Origin: Pseudomonas cichorii
Lineage (GTDB): Bacteria; Pseudomonadota; Gammaproteobacteria; Pseudomonadales; Pseudomonadaceae
Reading direction: 5' to 3'
Length of the DNA: 64,000 nt
Assembly: GCF_018343775.1 (NCBI RefSeq)
Contig: NZ_CP074349.1
Location: forward strand, 5,788,501-5,852,500
Below, piece by piece: positions 36,006 through 47,286 of the stretch. Positions within the stretch are counted from its first letter, which is position 1, and every line of letters starts with the position of its first letter. Both the position numbers and the translations under genes were made by a program. The notes below the pieces were generated by a model. That model saw only the letters and a program-made list of their open reading frames with translations. It did no database searches and was not told the origin of the DNA.

Positions 36006-36668
36006 ATGCTTTCAATGCCCTGGAGCGATATCGATACCGTCCTGCTGGATATGGACGGCACTCTGCTCGACCTGCATTACGACGACCACTTCTGGATGCA
36101 GCACTTGCCCCAGCGCTATGCCGAATTGCATGGCGTCAGTCTGGCCATGGCTCTGCTGGAGATGCAGCCGCTGTTCGAGCGCCATGCGGGAACACTCAAC
36201 TGGTACTGCCTGGACTTCTGGAGCACGGAGTTGAAGCTGTCGGTGCGCGACCTGAAACTCGAAACCGCGCACCTGATCGCCTTGCGGCCTGATGCCCAGA
36301 CCTTTCTGGCTGCGCTCCAGAAAGCCGGCAAGCGGGTGATCATGATCACCAACGCCCATCGCGATTCGCTGTCATTGAAGTTGGAGAGGATCGAGCTGGC
36401 ACCCTACTTCGAGCGCCTTATCAGCTCCCATGACTACGGCTTCCCCAAGGAAAACCAGCAGTTCTGGGACGCTTTGCAGGCCGACACCGCGTTCGACCCG
36501 GCGCGCAGCCTGTTTATCGACGATACCCTGCCGATCCTGCGCAGTGCCGGACGCTTTGGTGTGGCGCACTTGCTGGCAGTCAGCGAACCCAATAGCCAGA
36601 AAGGGCCAAAGGACACCGAAGAGTTTGAGGCAGTGAAAGATTATCTGGAGCTGATCAAGGACTTGTAG
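36006..36668 (+). CDS. yrfG: GMP/IMP nucleotidase of the HAD superfamily
   Basis: 220 residues. LLDMDGTLLDLHYDDHFW carries the nucleophile Asp (DxD), MITNAHRDSLSLK is motif II, and PKENQQFWDAL with FIDDTLPIL supply motifs III and IV. YrfG dephosphorylates GMP and IMP. GAAGAGG 5 bases before the ATG sets the start; the frame is open long before it because it crosses nudE. Divergent from nudE. Confidence 0.92.
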   Translation: MLSMPWSDIDTVLLDMDGTLLDLHYDDHFWMQHLPQRYAELHGVSLAMALLEMQPLFERHAGTLNWYCLDFWSTELKLSVRDLKLETAHLIALRPDAQTFLAALQKAGKRVIMITNAHRDSLSLKLERIELAPYFERLISSHDYGFPKENQQFWDALQADTAFDPARSLFIDDTLPILRSAGRFGVAHLLAVSEPNSQKGPKDTEEFEAVKDYLELIKDL

Positions 36669-36714
36669 AAGCGAATTTATTCGCGAAGAGGGCCTCTCGC
36701 GAATAAATTCGCTC
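36668..36714. repeat. REP-like perfect palindrome
   Basis: AGCGAATTTATTCGCGA and its exact complement TCGCGAATAAATTCGCT enclose a short GAGGGCCTC segment, right after the yrfG stop, between convergent genes. Confidence 0.7.
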
Positions 36715-36735
36715 ACGAAAACTCCATTTGAAAAC

Positions 36736-37182
36736 CTAATCAGGAATCCTCAACTGCTGCCCCGGATAGATATGGTTCACATCCTTGAGCATCGGTTTGT
36801 TGGCCTCGAAGATTTTCTGATACTGGTTCGGATCGCCATACACCCGCCGAGAGATGGCGCTCAAGGTGTCGCCCTTTTCTACCGTGACGAATCGGGCAGC
36901 CGCTGTAGCAGGCGCACCGGCCGCGAGGGTCAGTTGATCGTCCACGGTATCGACGCCCGAGATATTTCCCAGAGCCAGCAAGATCTTTTCCTTTTCTTCC
37001 TGACTGGATACCTCTCCTGTGACGGTAACCTTGCTGCCATCCAGCGTGATTTGAACATCGGGATTACCTAATCCAAACTCGGAAATACGCTTTTTCAGGG
37101 CTTCATCGGCATTGGCAGTACCCGGTGTCAGTGCATCGAGGATGTTTTCCCCTGCCGTTTTCAAGAACTCGAAAAGACTCAT
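36736..37182 (-). CDS. BON-LysM protein, Kbp-like
   Basis: 148 residues without signal peptide. A BON domain at about 25-85 (VQITLDGSKVTVTGEVSSQE) is followed by a LysM domain at about 95-147 (VEKGDTLSAISRRVYGDPNQ, IYPGQQLRIPD). This is the architecture and length of E. coli Kbp/YgaU, a cytoplasmic potassium-binding protein. GAGAA precedes the ATG. Stands alone, divergent from the LysR gene. Confidence 0.88.
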   Translation of the reverse strand: MSLFEFLKTAGENILDALTPGTANADEALKKRISEFGLGNPDVQITLDGSKVTVTGEVSSQEEKEKILLALGNISGVDTVDDQLTLAAGAPATAAARFVTVEKGDTLSAISRRVYGDPNQYQKIFEANKPMLKDVNHIYPGQQLRIPD

Positions 37183-37335
37183 TGCTCATTCTCCTTCACG
37201 GTTGTTGCCACGCCCGTAAGGATTAACCATAGCTCCCGTAACCCTGGATTTGCGGAGTTCCGACCAACGTTGCCCACCCCACAGGCTTCGCTGAACGCGT
37301 AGAATCAATTCCCTGCCTCGCCTATAGGAGTGAAG

Positions 37336-38217
37336 ATGGACATCAAGCAACTGAAATTCCTGATCGCGCTCGACGAGACTCGTCACTTCGGCCAGGCAGC
37401 AGCACGCTGCAATATCACCCAACCCACACTGTCCATGCGCCTGCGCAATCTTGAAGAAGAGCTGGGCTTGCCGCTGGTCATGCGCGGGCAGCGTTTTGAA
37501 GGTTTTACCGCTCCCGGTGAGCGGGTGCTGGCTTGGGCCAGAACCGTTCTTTCGGCTTATGACGGCTTGCAGGCTGAAGCAGCGGCCTGCCGTGGGCATC
37601 TGGTCGGGACCCTGCGCCTGGGTGTTGTGCCGCTTTCGAGTTTCGATCCGCTCTCGCTGTTGCACCGGCTGCATCAGATCCACCCCAATCTGCGCTTCGA
37701 GCTGTCGTCGCTCAGCTCCGAGCAGGTTCTGGAACAGCTGGCGAGCAATCGCATCGATCTGGGCGTGTCGTATCTGGAGCGTCTGGATAACGAACGCTTC
37801 GACACCCTGACTCTGGATGAAACCCGCATGGGCCTGCTGTATGACCGCCGCCACTTCAGCTTTGGCGAACAGCCATTGACCTGGAGCGAGCTGGTCGAAC
37901 TGCCACTGGGCGCGCTGACAAGCGGCATGCATTTTCGCCAGTCCATCGATCACAACTTCCACAGCCGCGGCCTGCATCCGCAGCCATTGCTGCAAACCGA
38001 TGCCGTTCACCAGTTGATGCAGGCCGTGCATGGCGGTTTCTGCTGCACCATCATGCCGCTGGACGGCGGTCTGGACATGCTCACCGAACATCTGGGCCTG
38101 CACCCCATCGCCGATGCACGCACGCTGGCGCCCATTGGCCTGATCATGCGCCGCAGCGCGCCGCGCTCGGCCCTGGCGGAGGCCTGCTTCACGCTTCTGG
38201 CAGAAAACCAGAAATGA
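37336..38217 (+). CDS. LysR-family regulator next to formate-dehydrogenase-like genes
   Basis: 293 residues. HTH at the N-terminus (LKFLIALDETRHFGQAAARC then NITQPTLSMRLRNLEEELG) and an effector domain from GTLRLGVVPLSSF. AGGAG 5 bases before the ATG at 37336 is preferred over the in-frame GTG two codons earlier. It reads into fdhD after a 100-bp gap, and may control the fdhD/oxidoreductase genes. The inducer is unknown. Confidence 0.88.
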   Translation: MDIKQLKFLIALDETRHFGQAAARCNITQPTLSMRLRNLEEELGLPLVMRGQRFEGFTAPGERVLAWARTVLSAYDGLQAEAAACRGHLVGTLRLGVVPLSSFDPLSLLHRLHQIHPNLRFELSSLSSEQVLEQLASNRIDLGVSYLERLDNERFDTLTLDETRMGLLYDRRHFSFGEQPLTWSELVELPLGALTSGMHFRQSIDHNFHSRGLHPQPLLQTDAVHQLMQAVHGGFCCTIMPLDGGLDMLTEHLGLHPIADARTLAPIGLIMRRSAPRSALAEACFTLLAENQK

Positions 38218-38318
38218 GTATTGATCGACGTCATCTATCAGAGCATTGGAACTAGCGATTAGACGATATCCGACAAGAGGCCTAGGCTAAGCGCTATCAA
38301 ACTGCCGGTAATCAGTCC

Positions 38319-39154
38319 ATGCACGCCAAGCGCACGGCCAGCGCGGCGCCCGCTCTTCAGGCGCCCGCGCCTCAAGCAAGCCAGTCTTACAGCTACTCGA
38401 ATCTCGAGGGCGATGACTCGGCACACAATGCGCTTGCCGAAGAGGTAGCGCTCGCCATTGCCTACAACGGCATCAGCCAGGCGGTAATGCTGGTCAGCCC
38501 CACGGATCTGGAAGACTTCATCGTCGGTTTCAGCCTGGGCAGCGGCATCATTGCCTCGGCAGACGAAATCTACGACTTCAAGCTCAGCGGTTGCGGGTCG
38601 GCCATGCAGGCCGAGGTCGAGATCGCCAGCCGTGCTTTCTGGAACCTCAAGCAGCAGCGTCGGCAACTGGCCGGTACCAGCGGTTGCGGACTTTGCGGCG
38701 TCGAAGCGGTCGAGCAGGCGCTGCCGGAGCTGAACGTATTGCCCGGCGCGCCCTTGCCGCCTGCCGAGTGGCTGCAAGGCCTGCGCCAGCGCATTGGTGA
38801 ATTCCAGCCACTGGGCCAACATTGCGGTGCCGTCCATGCGGCCGTGTTCATGGACTGCAATGGCCAGTTGTTGCTGGGCCGTGAAGACATCGGACGCCAC
38901 AACGCCCTGGACAAGCTGATCGGCGCCCTGACCCGCCAGAACATTGCCCTGACAGGCGGTATTGCCATCGTCACCAGCCGCTGCAGCCTGGAACTGATCC
39001 AGAAAGTCCTGCGCGCCGGCATCCAGACGCTGGTCAGCCTGTCGTCGCCCACCGGCCTGGCCCTGCAATGGGCGCGCCGTCATAACCTCAATCTAATTCA
39101 CCTGCCGCAGCACAGTGCGCCGCGGGTCTATAGCCCTGCGATGGAGATTCAAGC

Positions 39155-39158
<4 letters not shown>
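38319..39158 (+). CDS. fdhD: FdhD sulfurtransferase for formate dehydrogenase
   Basis: 279 residues. The redox pair is in TSGCGLCGVEA, and GREDIGRHNALDKLIGAL with GGIAIVTSRCSLELIQKVLR are family signatures. FdhD passes sulfur from IscS to the molybdenum cofactor of formate dehydrogenase. Its stop overlaps the start of the oxidoreductase gene (GTGA), consistent with service to that enzyme. Confidence 0.94.
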
Positions 39159-41491
<2,333 letters not shown>

Positions 41492-41505
41492 TTCTGCTGC
41501 CCATG

Positions 41506-41536
41506 AAAAAGGCCCGAATTCGTAAGAACCGGGCCT
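41506..41536. terminator. Hairpin after the oxidoreductase gene
   Basis: AGGCCCG...CGGGCCT, 14 bp after the stop. The T run is on the minus-strand side (CTTTTTC), so termination on the plus strand is uncertain. Confidence 0.4.
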
Positions 41537-41694
41537 GTATCAAGTAAGCTCAGACTGTCTTTTTCAAGTTAAGTTCCCTATGTAAAACAGTAACTTAGCT
41601 ATTTGTGTTGCAGTCGTGTTACTCGTCGGAATTTCGTTGCTACATTCCTTGCGGCATATCAGGATCGCGCCGTCATCCCTATGAGATTCCATAC

Positions 41695-42171
41695 ATGAAG
41701 TATTCCTCGATACTGTTGTTGTCTCTTACTCTCGCAAGCGGTTTCGCCTCGGCAGGCGGAACAGTTGAAGCGGGCGTAGGCGGTGCATTGGGTGGGGTAC
41801 TGGGTTCGGCTGTCGGTCAACAGATCGGCGGCAGCACAGGTTCTGCGATTGGCGCAGGCCTGGGCGGCGCAGCTGGCAGTGCGGTTGGCGCAGACCGTCG
41901 TAACCGTACAGAAGCGGCCATCGGTGGCGGCCTGGGCGCAGCGGGCGGTAACGTGATCGGCCGCAGTGTAGGCGGAAACACCGGTAGCCTTGTCGGCGCA
42001 GCCGCTGGCGGCGGTGCAGGTGGTGCCCTGGGTAACTACATGGGTAACGAAAGCCGCGAAGACGATCGCCGCTATCGCAATGGTCGTGACGATCGTCGCG
42101 AATACCGCGGCCATGGCCATCGCAAGCATTACGGCCATCGCAAACACGGTCGTGACTGGCGTCACCGTTGA
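41695..42171 (+). CDS. Secreted glycine-zipper protein
   Basis: 158 residues. A signal peptide (MKYSSILLLSLTLASGFASA) is followed by about 95 residues of glycine-zipper repeats (GGALGGVLGSAVGQQIGG and similar) that form packed helices in outer-membrane or periplasmic proteins, and a basic, Arg/His-rich tail (GHGHRKHYGHRKHGRDWRHR). There is no lipobox cysteine, so it is not a lipoprotein. The frame opens 30 codons earlier, but the signal peptide fixes the start. A terminator follows. Function unknown. Confidence 0.78.
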   Translation: MKYSSILLLSLTLASGFASAGGTVEAGVGGALGGVLGSAVGQQIGGSTGSAIGAGLGGAAGSAVGADRRNRTEAAIGGGLGAAGGNVIGRSVGGNTGSLVGAAAGGGAGGALGNYMGNESREDDRRYRNGRDDRREYRGHGHRKHYGHRKHGRDWRHR

Positions 42172-42194
42172 TTGATCACGCTATGCAATACCAG

Positions 42195-42224
42195 ACTGGC
42201 CGCCCTGAAAAGCGGCCAGTTTTC
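42195..42224 (+). terminator. Terminator of the glycine-zipper gene
   Basis: ACTGGCCGC...GCGGCCAGT followed by TTTTCG, 23 bp after the stop. Confidence 0.75.
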
Positions 42225-42333
42225 GTTGAGCCTCTAAAAAGCAGAAATATGCCCTTCAGGAATTCAGGTTTCTGCCGAAACGCCGTCTAGAAAAATTACG
42301 CGTTGCCTATCGACCAGCACTCAAGGAGCAGGG

Positions 42334-43170
42334 ATGGATTCCACCAAGCCACAGGATGACGACGGGATCATTCGCATTCAGCGCCTTGTCCCCGGTCAGG
42401 TCGATGTGGTGCTGGGCTCGCATCCGGGCAAACAGCGAATCGCTCGCCCCCGCAAATCATCACGTCGTTATGTATTGGCCTTGCTCTGCGTGGGCATTTT
42501 CGCAGTGCTGGCAGTGGGGCTGGCCACCCGAACCAGCACCCCCAAGCCTGTACCGCTGATCGCACTCGAACAACCAGAGCCTGCAGCCGGACCTGAACCC
42601 GTCGATGAGGCGCCCCTTCAAGTCGCCAACGAGCTTGCACGTCCGGCTTTGCGGGTGGAGCCCTACGTTGTTCCGACGCCTGTGGCCGCCACTCAGGAAT
42701 CAGCTCCCGTAGCCCAACCTCTGGATAACTGCATCAAGGATGGCAATGTCATTGATGAGAGTGTTCTGAACTGCCGCTTCGGCCAGGCTTCGCGCCCTGC
42801 TCAGGCTGCACCTGCAACAGGCATGGTGTCTGCCAGCTACATGGCGGATTTCAAATCCGATGCCTCACGCAAAGCGCCTGCACGCCAGCAGAAGCCGCAT
42901 ACGGTTGCCACCGTGTCGATTCGCGAATGGGATGGCAATGGCCGCTATCGTGCGCAATGGCGCCTCTACGAAAATCGTATCGACGGCGACAGCGTGTGCG
43001 AGAACTTCCTCAATCGCTCAGTGGAAAGACGTGAATGCCGCCTTTCTGCCCAGGTGTTTTTCAAGGAAGAGTGCCGGGAATGGAACAAGCGTGCGGCGCG
43101 GGATCGCAACGAAGAAAGCAAAAATACAGCGCAACGCTATTGCGAAGCCATGACGACCTTTACCCCCTGA
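42334..43170 (+). CDS. Single-pass membrane protein of unknown function
   Basis: 278 residues. A short cytoplasmic N-terminus is followed by one membrane helix near 47-66 (YVLALLCVGIFAVLAVGLAT), a proline/alanine-rich linker and a C-terminal domain of about 90 residues with five cysteines and many charged residues (SIREWDGNGRYRAQWRLYEN, CREWNKRAARDRNEESKN). I do not recognise the family. A clear AAGGAGCAGGG precedes the ATG. It lies just upstream of the Rsm-type RNA but ends 30 bp before its activator site. Confidence 0.7.
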   Translation: MDSTKPQDDDGIIRIQRLVPGQVDVVLGSHPGKQRIARPRKSSRRYVLALLCVGIFAVLAVGLATRTSTPKPVPLIALEQPEPAAGPEPVDEAPLQVANELARPALRVEPYVVPTPVAATQESAPVAQPLDNCIKDGNVIDESVLNCRFGQASRPAQAAPATGMVSASYMADFKSDASRKAPARQQKPHTVATVSIREWDGNGRYRAQWRLYENRIDGDSVCENFLNRSVERRECRLSAQVFFKEECREWNKRAARDRNEESKNTAQRYCEAMTTFTP

Positions 43171-43202
43171 AATCATTATTGAGATTAAATCTCAATCTCA
43201 TA

Positions 43203-43220
43203 TATAGCCAAAGGCTTACA
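43203..43220 (+). promoter_or_regulatory. GacA-type upstream activating sequence (half-conserved)
   Basis: TATAGC-N6-CTTACA resembles TGTAAG-N6-CTTACA; the right half is perfect and the left half is weak. Its centre lies about 66 bp before the inferred RNA start, the spacing known for rsm genes. The promoter has a TATTAT -10 at 43265-43270 and no clear -35, as expected for an activator-dependent promoter. Confidence 0.5.
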
Positions 43221-43276
43221 CGAGCTGACGGCATTTGGCTCTTTTTCCCCTACGGCAACCTCCGTATTATTGGATC

Positions 43277-43391
43277 CAACAGGTGGCGAACAAGGAGTTC
43301 GCCAGGATCAAGGATGATCGACCATGGCCGGGAAGGCTGCCGACAGGGAGTTGGAATGGTCCTGGAAAAACCCGCTTCGGCGGGTTTTTTG
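43277..43391 (+). ncRNA. RsmX/Y/Z-type small RNA that sequesters RsmA/CsrA
   Basis: About 115 nt. GGCGAAC-AAGGA-GTTCGCC (43285-43303) is a perfect hairpin exposing AAGGA, the RsmA target. GATC-AAGGAT-GATC (43306-43319) repeats the design, GCC-GGGAA-GGC follows, and further GGA triplets (CAGGGAG, TTGGAAT, CTGGAAA) bring the total to about eight. ACCAT (43321) can pair with ATGGT (43356). It ends in a strong terminator. GacS/GacA-induced RNAs of this kind titrate RsmA and relieve repression of secondary metabolism, including mgo/mbo genes in P. syringae. The exact family member (X, Y or Z) cannot be told, and the 5' end is inferred from the -10 box. Confidence 0.75.
43366..43391 (+). terminator. 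Terminator of the Rsm-type RNA
   Basis: AAAAACCCGCTTCGGCGGGT with a TTTTTT tail; very stable tetraloop hairpin. Confidence 0.9.
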
Positions 43392-43511
43392 TTGTCTCGC
43401 AAAAATGAGAAAGCCTACCGGGATGCGGATGCAAAACCTCCGCGATTCTCCCTATTTGGGGCATTCGTGTAGAATTGCGCCATTTCAGGCTCTGCACGAT
43501 GTACATAATCA

Positions 43512-44663
43512 ATGAAAGCAATTGAACTCTTTTCAGGGATTGGCGGATTTAGAATAGCGTGCGACTCGCTAGGTATCGAAACCATCTGGGCCAACGATAT
43601 AAATACCAAAGCAGCTGCCGTTTATCGCGCCAACTTCGGATCTGAGAGTTTTCACGAGGGTGATATAAACCTCTTGCTGGATACCATACCCGATCACGAT
43701 ATATTGACCGGGGGCTTTCCATGCCAGCCTTTTTCCAGCGCCGGAAAAAAACTGGGCATAGAAGATATGCGCGGCACATTATTTGAAAAAATCGTTGACA
43801 TCCTCAAGAAAAAAAGCCCACGATACTTTGTGCTTGAGAATGTAAAACGGCTGTTATCCATGGATAACGGAAAGCATTTCGCAACCATTCTGGATGCACT
43901 GTCAAAAGTGGGTTATCTCGTTGAATGGCGCGTGCTCAATGCCATTGATTTTGGTCTTGCCCAAAACCGTGAACGTATTGTTATCATCGGCAGAAAAGAC
44001 CAAACGCCAAACTCTCACCTGTGCAATCAGGAAGATATCTCCGAGCTGACACCCGCACAGATCAGACAAGCCGCTGACTTTTCAAGCTGGAAAAACATTG
44101 AAGACCACGGAGCAAAGTTCAACACGTGGGGGCTCGCGCTGCACGGAAAATTCTTTCATGCAAAACTCAATCGCTTTTCGGAAAAGCAGAAAGACGTAAA
44201 GCTTTATGACATTCTGGAACCCCGGCCTGACGCCAGGTTCTTTTTCACAGAAGATACGCTTGAAAGAATAAAGAATAGCGACGAGGTCAACAGATACTAT
44301 AGCGGCGTGGAAATCCTGTATAACCAGAAAGGTGGTGCCCGCATGGGCTACTCCATTTTCGGGATCAATGGCGTCGCCCCCACACTGACCTGCACCGCCA
44401 GCCGCCATTACGAGCGCTATAAGGTAGGCAACGAATACCGAAGGCTGACAAACATCGAATATGCACGGATTCAGGGGTTTCCTGATCAGCATTGCGATAC
44501 AGCCTCGGTCTACGACCAGTACACACTTTATGGCAACGCCGTACCGCCAGTGCTTGTCGAGTGGGCCTTGCGCAAAGTCATCAACCACGAGGGTACTTCT
44601 TTTCAAAGCGCTCTGAATAAAGCGGCTAACACCATGACTGAAAGGCAAATGGACTTAATATGA
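43512..44663 (+). CDS. DNA (cytosine-5) methyltransferase of a type II R-M system
   Basis: 383 residues. Motif I is LFSGIGGFRIAC, motif IV with the catalytic Cys is TGGFPCQPFSSAGKK, motif VI is FVLENVKRL, motif VIII is QNRERIVIIG, and motif X near the end is YGNAVPPVLVEWALRKV. It methylates C5 of a cytosine in an unknown recognition site. The stop overlaps the next gene (ATGA). No clear ribosome site precedes the ATG. Lower GC than neighbours suggests transfer. No vsr-like repair gene is adjacent. Confidence 0.95.
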   Translation: MKAIELFSGIGGFRIACDSLGIETIWANDINTKAAAVYRANFGSESFHEGDINLLLDTIPDHDILTGGFPCQPFSSAGKKLGIEDMRGTLFEKIVDILKKKSPRYFVLENVKRLLSMDNGKHFATILDALSKVGYLVEWRVLNAIDFGLAQNRERIVIIGRKDQTPNSHLCNQEDISELTPAQIRQAADFSSWKNIEDHGAKFNTWGLALHGKFFHAKLNRFSEKQKDVKLYDILEPRPDARFFFTEDTLERIKNSDEVNRYYSGVEILYNQKGGARMGYSIFGINGVAPTLTCTASRHYERYKVGNEYRRLTNIEYARIQGFPDQHCDTASVYDQYTLYGNAVPPVLVEWALRKVINHEGTSFQSALNKAANTMTERQMDLI

Positions 44664-45721
44664 TTCATAACTCACATCTCCGCGACCACATAAAAAACAA
44701 CTTACAGAGTATTGTTTATCAGCTGAATAGCTACCTTCGCGGAGAAAATGTTGCCAATATTCAAGGAACTCTCCAGCGCATTGGGCGAGGGGGTAAGCTA
44801 CCTCATTGGTATGAGCTGCTGTTGACAGGGCAATCAATGCCCAATCTTGATGGCAAGACGATCGGCAGTGTTATTGAAATGACGTTGATCGGTGTGCTTG
44901 AAAAACACACATTGAACGCCTTTGACATTCCCGCCCTGGTAGTCAACCCGGCAAAAGGCGTCGATATTCCTCTCTTGAATCTCGGGGTCAAATCTCCGTC
45001 CGAAAACTTTTGCACAAGTGAACCGTTCTTCTCTGCCTATGAGCGAGTACTCGGCAATGAAAGTGATGCAATAATCCTGCTTACCGACTACCAGACCGCT
45101 AAACGAAACCCACCGCCCGTTCGTATCCAGATCATCAACGCAGCCTATCTTCGTGGTAGTGAAATCGCGGACAGAAACCTCTGCGCGATTGCCAGACGAA
45201 ACAAGGACGAACTGTTTCACAGAAACGAAGCCGCCTGCAAAAAGATGCTTCAATTCCTTTGCCACGTTAACCAACAGGACTGGCGCGCCAAAGCACTGCT
45301 CAGGCTGGTTTACTCGCTATTTGAAACGGATGATATTCTTCTTGGTTTGCTGGACGGCATCGAAAAAGACTTTGATAAAAAGCAGGCAATGGATCTGCGC
45401 AAAGGCATTGAACCGCTTGATAGAAGCGAGTTGGAAAAGGTGCTGGAAATCCGGCTCTCTAACTATAAGGCTTCGGCAATCATCAATGCATGCAGTGACT
45501 GGGTTATCGACAACCACAAAGACTTCGCCCGCCTTCCCAATGATAATGAATGGCAACGTTTCCTGCGCAGTGACCTTGATGGAAAGATTGGCATGAGTTT
45601 CGCGCTCCAGTGGCGTTATAACTTCGGCAATCTCTTCAACTCGATGGATATCATCCCTGCACTGCCCACCCTGGACCCACAAAATCTGGTTGCACTGGAA
45701 GACGGAAGCGAGCTTTTTTAA
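44660..45721 (+). CDS. Probable type II restriction endonuclease
   Basis: 353 residues, unrecognised by family but overlapping the methyltransferase gene by 4 bp, which strongly implies its cognate nuclease. A plausible PD-(D/E)xK site is Glu in GSVIEMTLIGVLEK, Asp in KGVDIPLLNLGVKSPS with Lys 11 residues later, followed by NFCTSEPFFSAYERVLGN and IILLTDY strands. The remainder is helical with DWRAKALLRLVYSLFE and ALQWRYNFGNLFNSMD. The function is inferred mainly from gene order and the motif; the recognition site is unknown. Confidence 0.72.
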   Translation: MIHNSHLRDHIKNNLQSIVYQLNSYLRGENVANIQGTLQRIGRGGKLPHWYELLLTGQSMPNLDGKTIGSVIEMTLIGVLEKHTLNAFDIPALVVNPAKGVDIPLLNLGVKSPSENFCTSEPFFSAYERVLGNESDAIILLTDYQTAKRNPPPVRIQIINAAYLRGSEIADRNLCAIARRNKDELFHRNEAACKKMLQFLCHVNQQDWRAKALLRLVYSLFETDDILLGLLDGIEKDFDKKQAMDLRKGIEPLDRSELEKVLEIRLSNYKASAIINACSDWVIDNHKDFARLPNDNEWQRFLRSDLDGKIGMSFALQWRYNFGNLFNSMDIIPALPTLDPQNLVALEDGSELF

Positions 45722-45754
45722 AGACGGCCTCGCAGGAGTCACTTAACTGTCAGA

Positions 45755-45781
45755 TCAGGACTGCGGACAGCGCAGTCCTGA
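45755..45781. repeat. 11-bp hairpin between convergent genes
   Basis: TCAGGACTGCG-GACAG-CGCAGTCCTGA. No T tract on either strand, but the position between convergent genes fits a transcription barrier. Confidence 0.6.
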
Positions 45782-45801
45782 CGCAATGGAGACACACCTC
45801 A

Positions 45802-47286
45802 CTACTGACTCAACGCCCCTACCTTGACCATCACTGTGGCCAGGAACTGTTGCAGGGTCATTTTCTGCCCGTTGAAGTCGACCATGCCGTTGGCGTAGTG
45901 CAGGTCGGAAACGATGTTGTTGCCCTCGATCTTGGCCAGTTGCAGCATGGTGGCCATGGCACTGAGCATGTCACTGGCGGCAGCGGCCTGATCGGCGATG
46001 GCCTGGGCGTCGGTCTGCCCGTCAAAGCCTGCCTGCAAGGTCGCCACATCGTTGATCATGGGCTTGGACAAGAGCACACGAGCCTTGAGCTGGCTGATGG
46101 TCTTTATCACCGTGTCGCTGCCTGGCTGATCGATGGAGCCAGGATCGGTCAGGTCCACGGCAATGCTCATGTGGCTTTCGCCATTGGCGGTCTTGAGCGA
46201 GAGCTTTTCCAGCTCGATATGAGGCTTGCCAGCCAGAAACTTGCTCAGCTCGCTCTTCATCAGTTGCTCGTCGGCAGGGCTGAGTTTCAGCTGGAAGGGA
46301 AGCTTGGCCTGGGCCGCAGCCTGTTGCTGTGGCAGAACCTGCTCCTGATAGAACTGGTAAAGGGTCTTGGTCGACAGCGCGTTGAAACCGGAAAGCCTGA
46401 AGCCCAAGTGTGAAGAGCCAATGTCTTTACCGCTGTAGGAAATCATGCCCAGATCATAGTTGATCTGCATCGCCAGATTACCGCCCTCCTCCTGAGCAAG
46501 GTTGGTATTGACGAAGTCCTTGATCAGCACCGGCTGCTTGCCGACCACCTGGAAACCGACATTGTCGATTTTCAGGTTGCTGTGGCCCAGGTACAGACCC
46601 GACTGGCCCTTGGTGCCGCCGGTGTCGAAGGTCAGGCCCTTGATATCGATGCTCACCGGACCTTCTTTTGACGCCACATTGAGTTGCAGGCTGTCCAGCG
46701 TGCCCGTGACCTTGAGCTTCTCGGCATCGGCGGATGCTTCGGCGTTGATGTCGAGCCCGGAGAATTTGAACGTGCCGTCTGCGTCGACCATCTCCAGCGG
46801 CGACACTTTCAGCCAGCCGCTGGTGGAACGGTCATAGCCGATACTCGCCTGCCCCTTGAGTGGCGTTTTATCACCGCTCATGGCGAACCATTTTTCCGAA
46901 GACGTGCTTTTCTCCATCTCGAAATTGCTCTGGGCCATGACCGGCATGAGCTTCAACGCTTTCAGACGCGACAGCGGAATCGGCCCGTGCTCGATGTTAT
47001 CCACGAACAGGAACTGCGGATCCTGGCCATCGCGGGACAGGTCCGGGTCTTGCAGATCCACGCGGTAATGGGCCGTGCTGCTGAAGAAGTGGCGCTCCAG
47101 CGAAACCAGTTGCAGGGTAATGCTGTTGTCGGTGCCCTCCAGAGACTCCTTGAGTTCCTGATTGGCGGTCCGGATCGACTCGTTGAGCACGCCTTCCAGT
47201 TGATTGCCGGTGTACCAGGCGCCAGCACTTGCCAATGCACCGGCCACAACAATGACGCCTACCGCGATACCTGCTGATTTATTCAT
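45802..47286 (-). CDS. YdgA-type DUF945 envelope protein
   Basis: 494 residues. An N-terminal signal anchor (AGIAVGVIVVAGALASAGAWYTG) leads to LEGVLNESIRTANQEL and a long beta-rich domain (ISYSGKDIGSSHLGFRLSG), the DUF945/YdgA architecture. Members are anchored in the inner membrane facing the periplasm, with unclear function. Length is typical. Stands alone. Confidence 0.85.
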   Translation of the reverse strand: MNKSAGIAVGVIVVAGALASAGAWYTGNQLEGVLNESIRTANQELKESLEGTDNSITLQLVSLERHFFSSTAHYRVDLQDPDLSRDGQDPQFLFVDNIEHGPIPLSRLKALKLMPVMAQSNFEMEKSTSSEKWFAMSGDKTPLKGQASIGYDRSTSGWLKVSPLEMVDADGTFKFSGLDINAEASADAEKLKVTGTLDSLQLNVASKEGPVSIDIKGLTFDTGGTKGQSGLYLGHSNLKIDNVGFQVVGKQPVLIKDFVNTNLAQEEGGNLAMQINYDLGMISYSGKDIGSSHLGFRLSGFNALSTKTLYQFYQEQVLPQQQAAAQAKLPFQLKLSPADEQLMKSELSKFLAGKPHIELEKLSLKTANGESHMSIAVDLTDPGSIDQPGSDTVIKTISQLKARVLLSKPMINDVATLQAGFDGQTDAQAIADQAAAASDMLSAMATMLQLAKIEGNNIVSDLHYANGMVDFNGQKMTLQQFLATVMVKVGALSQ

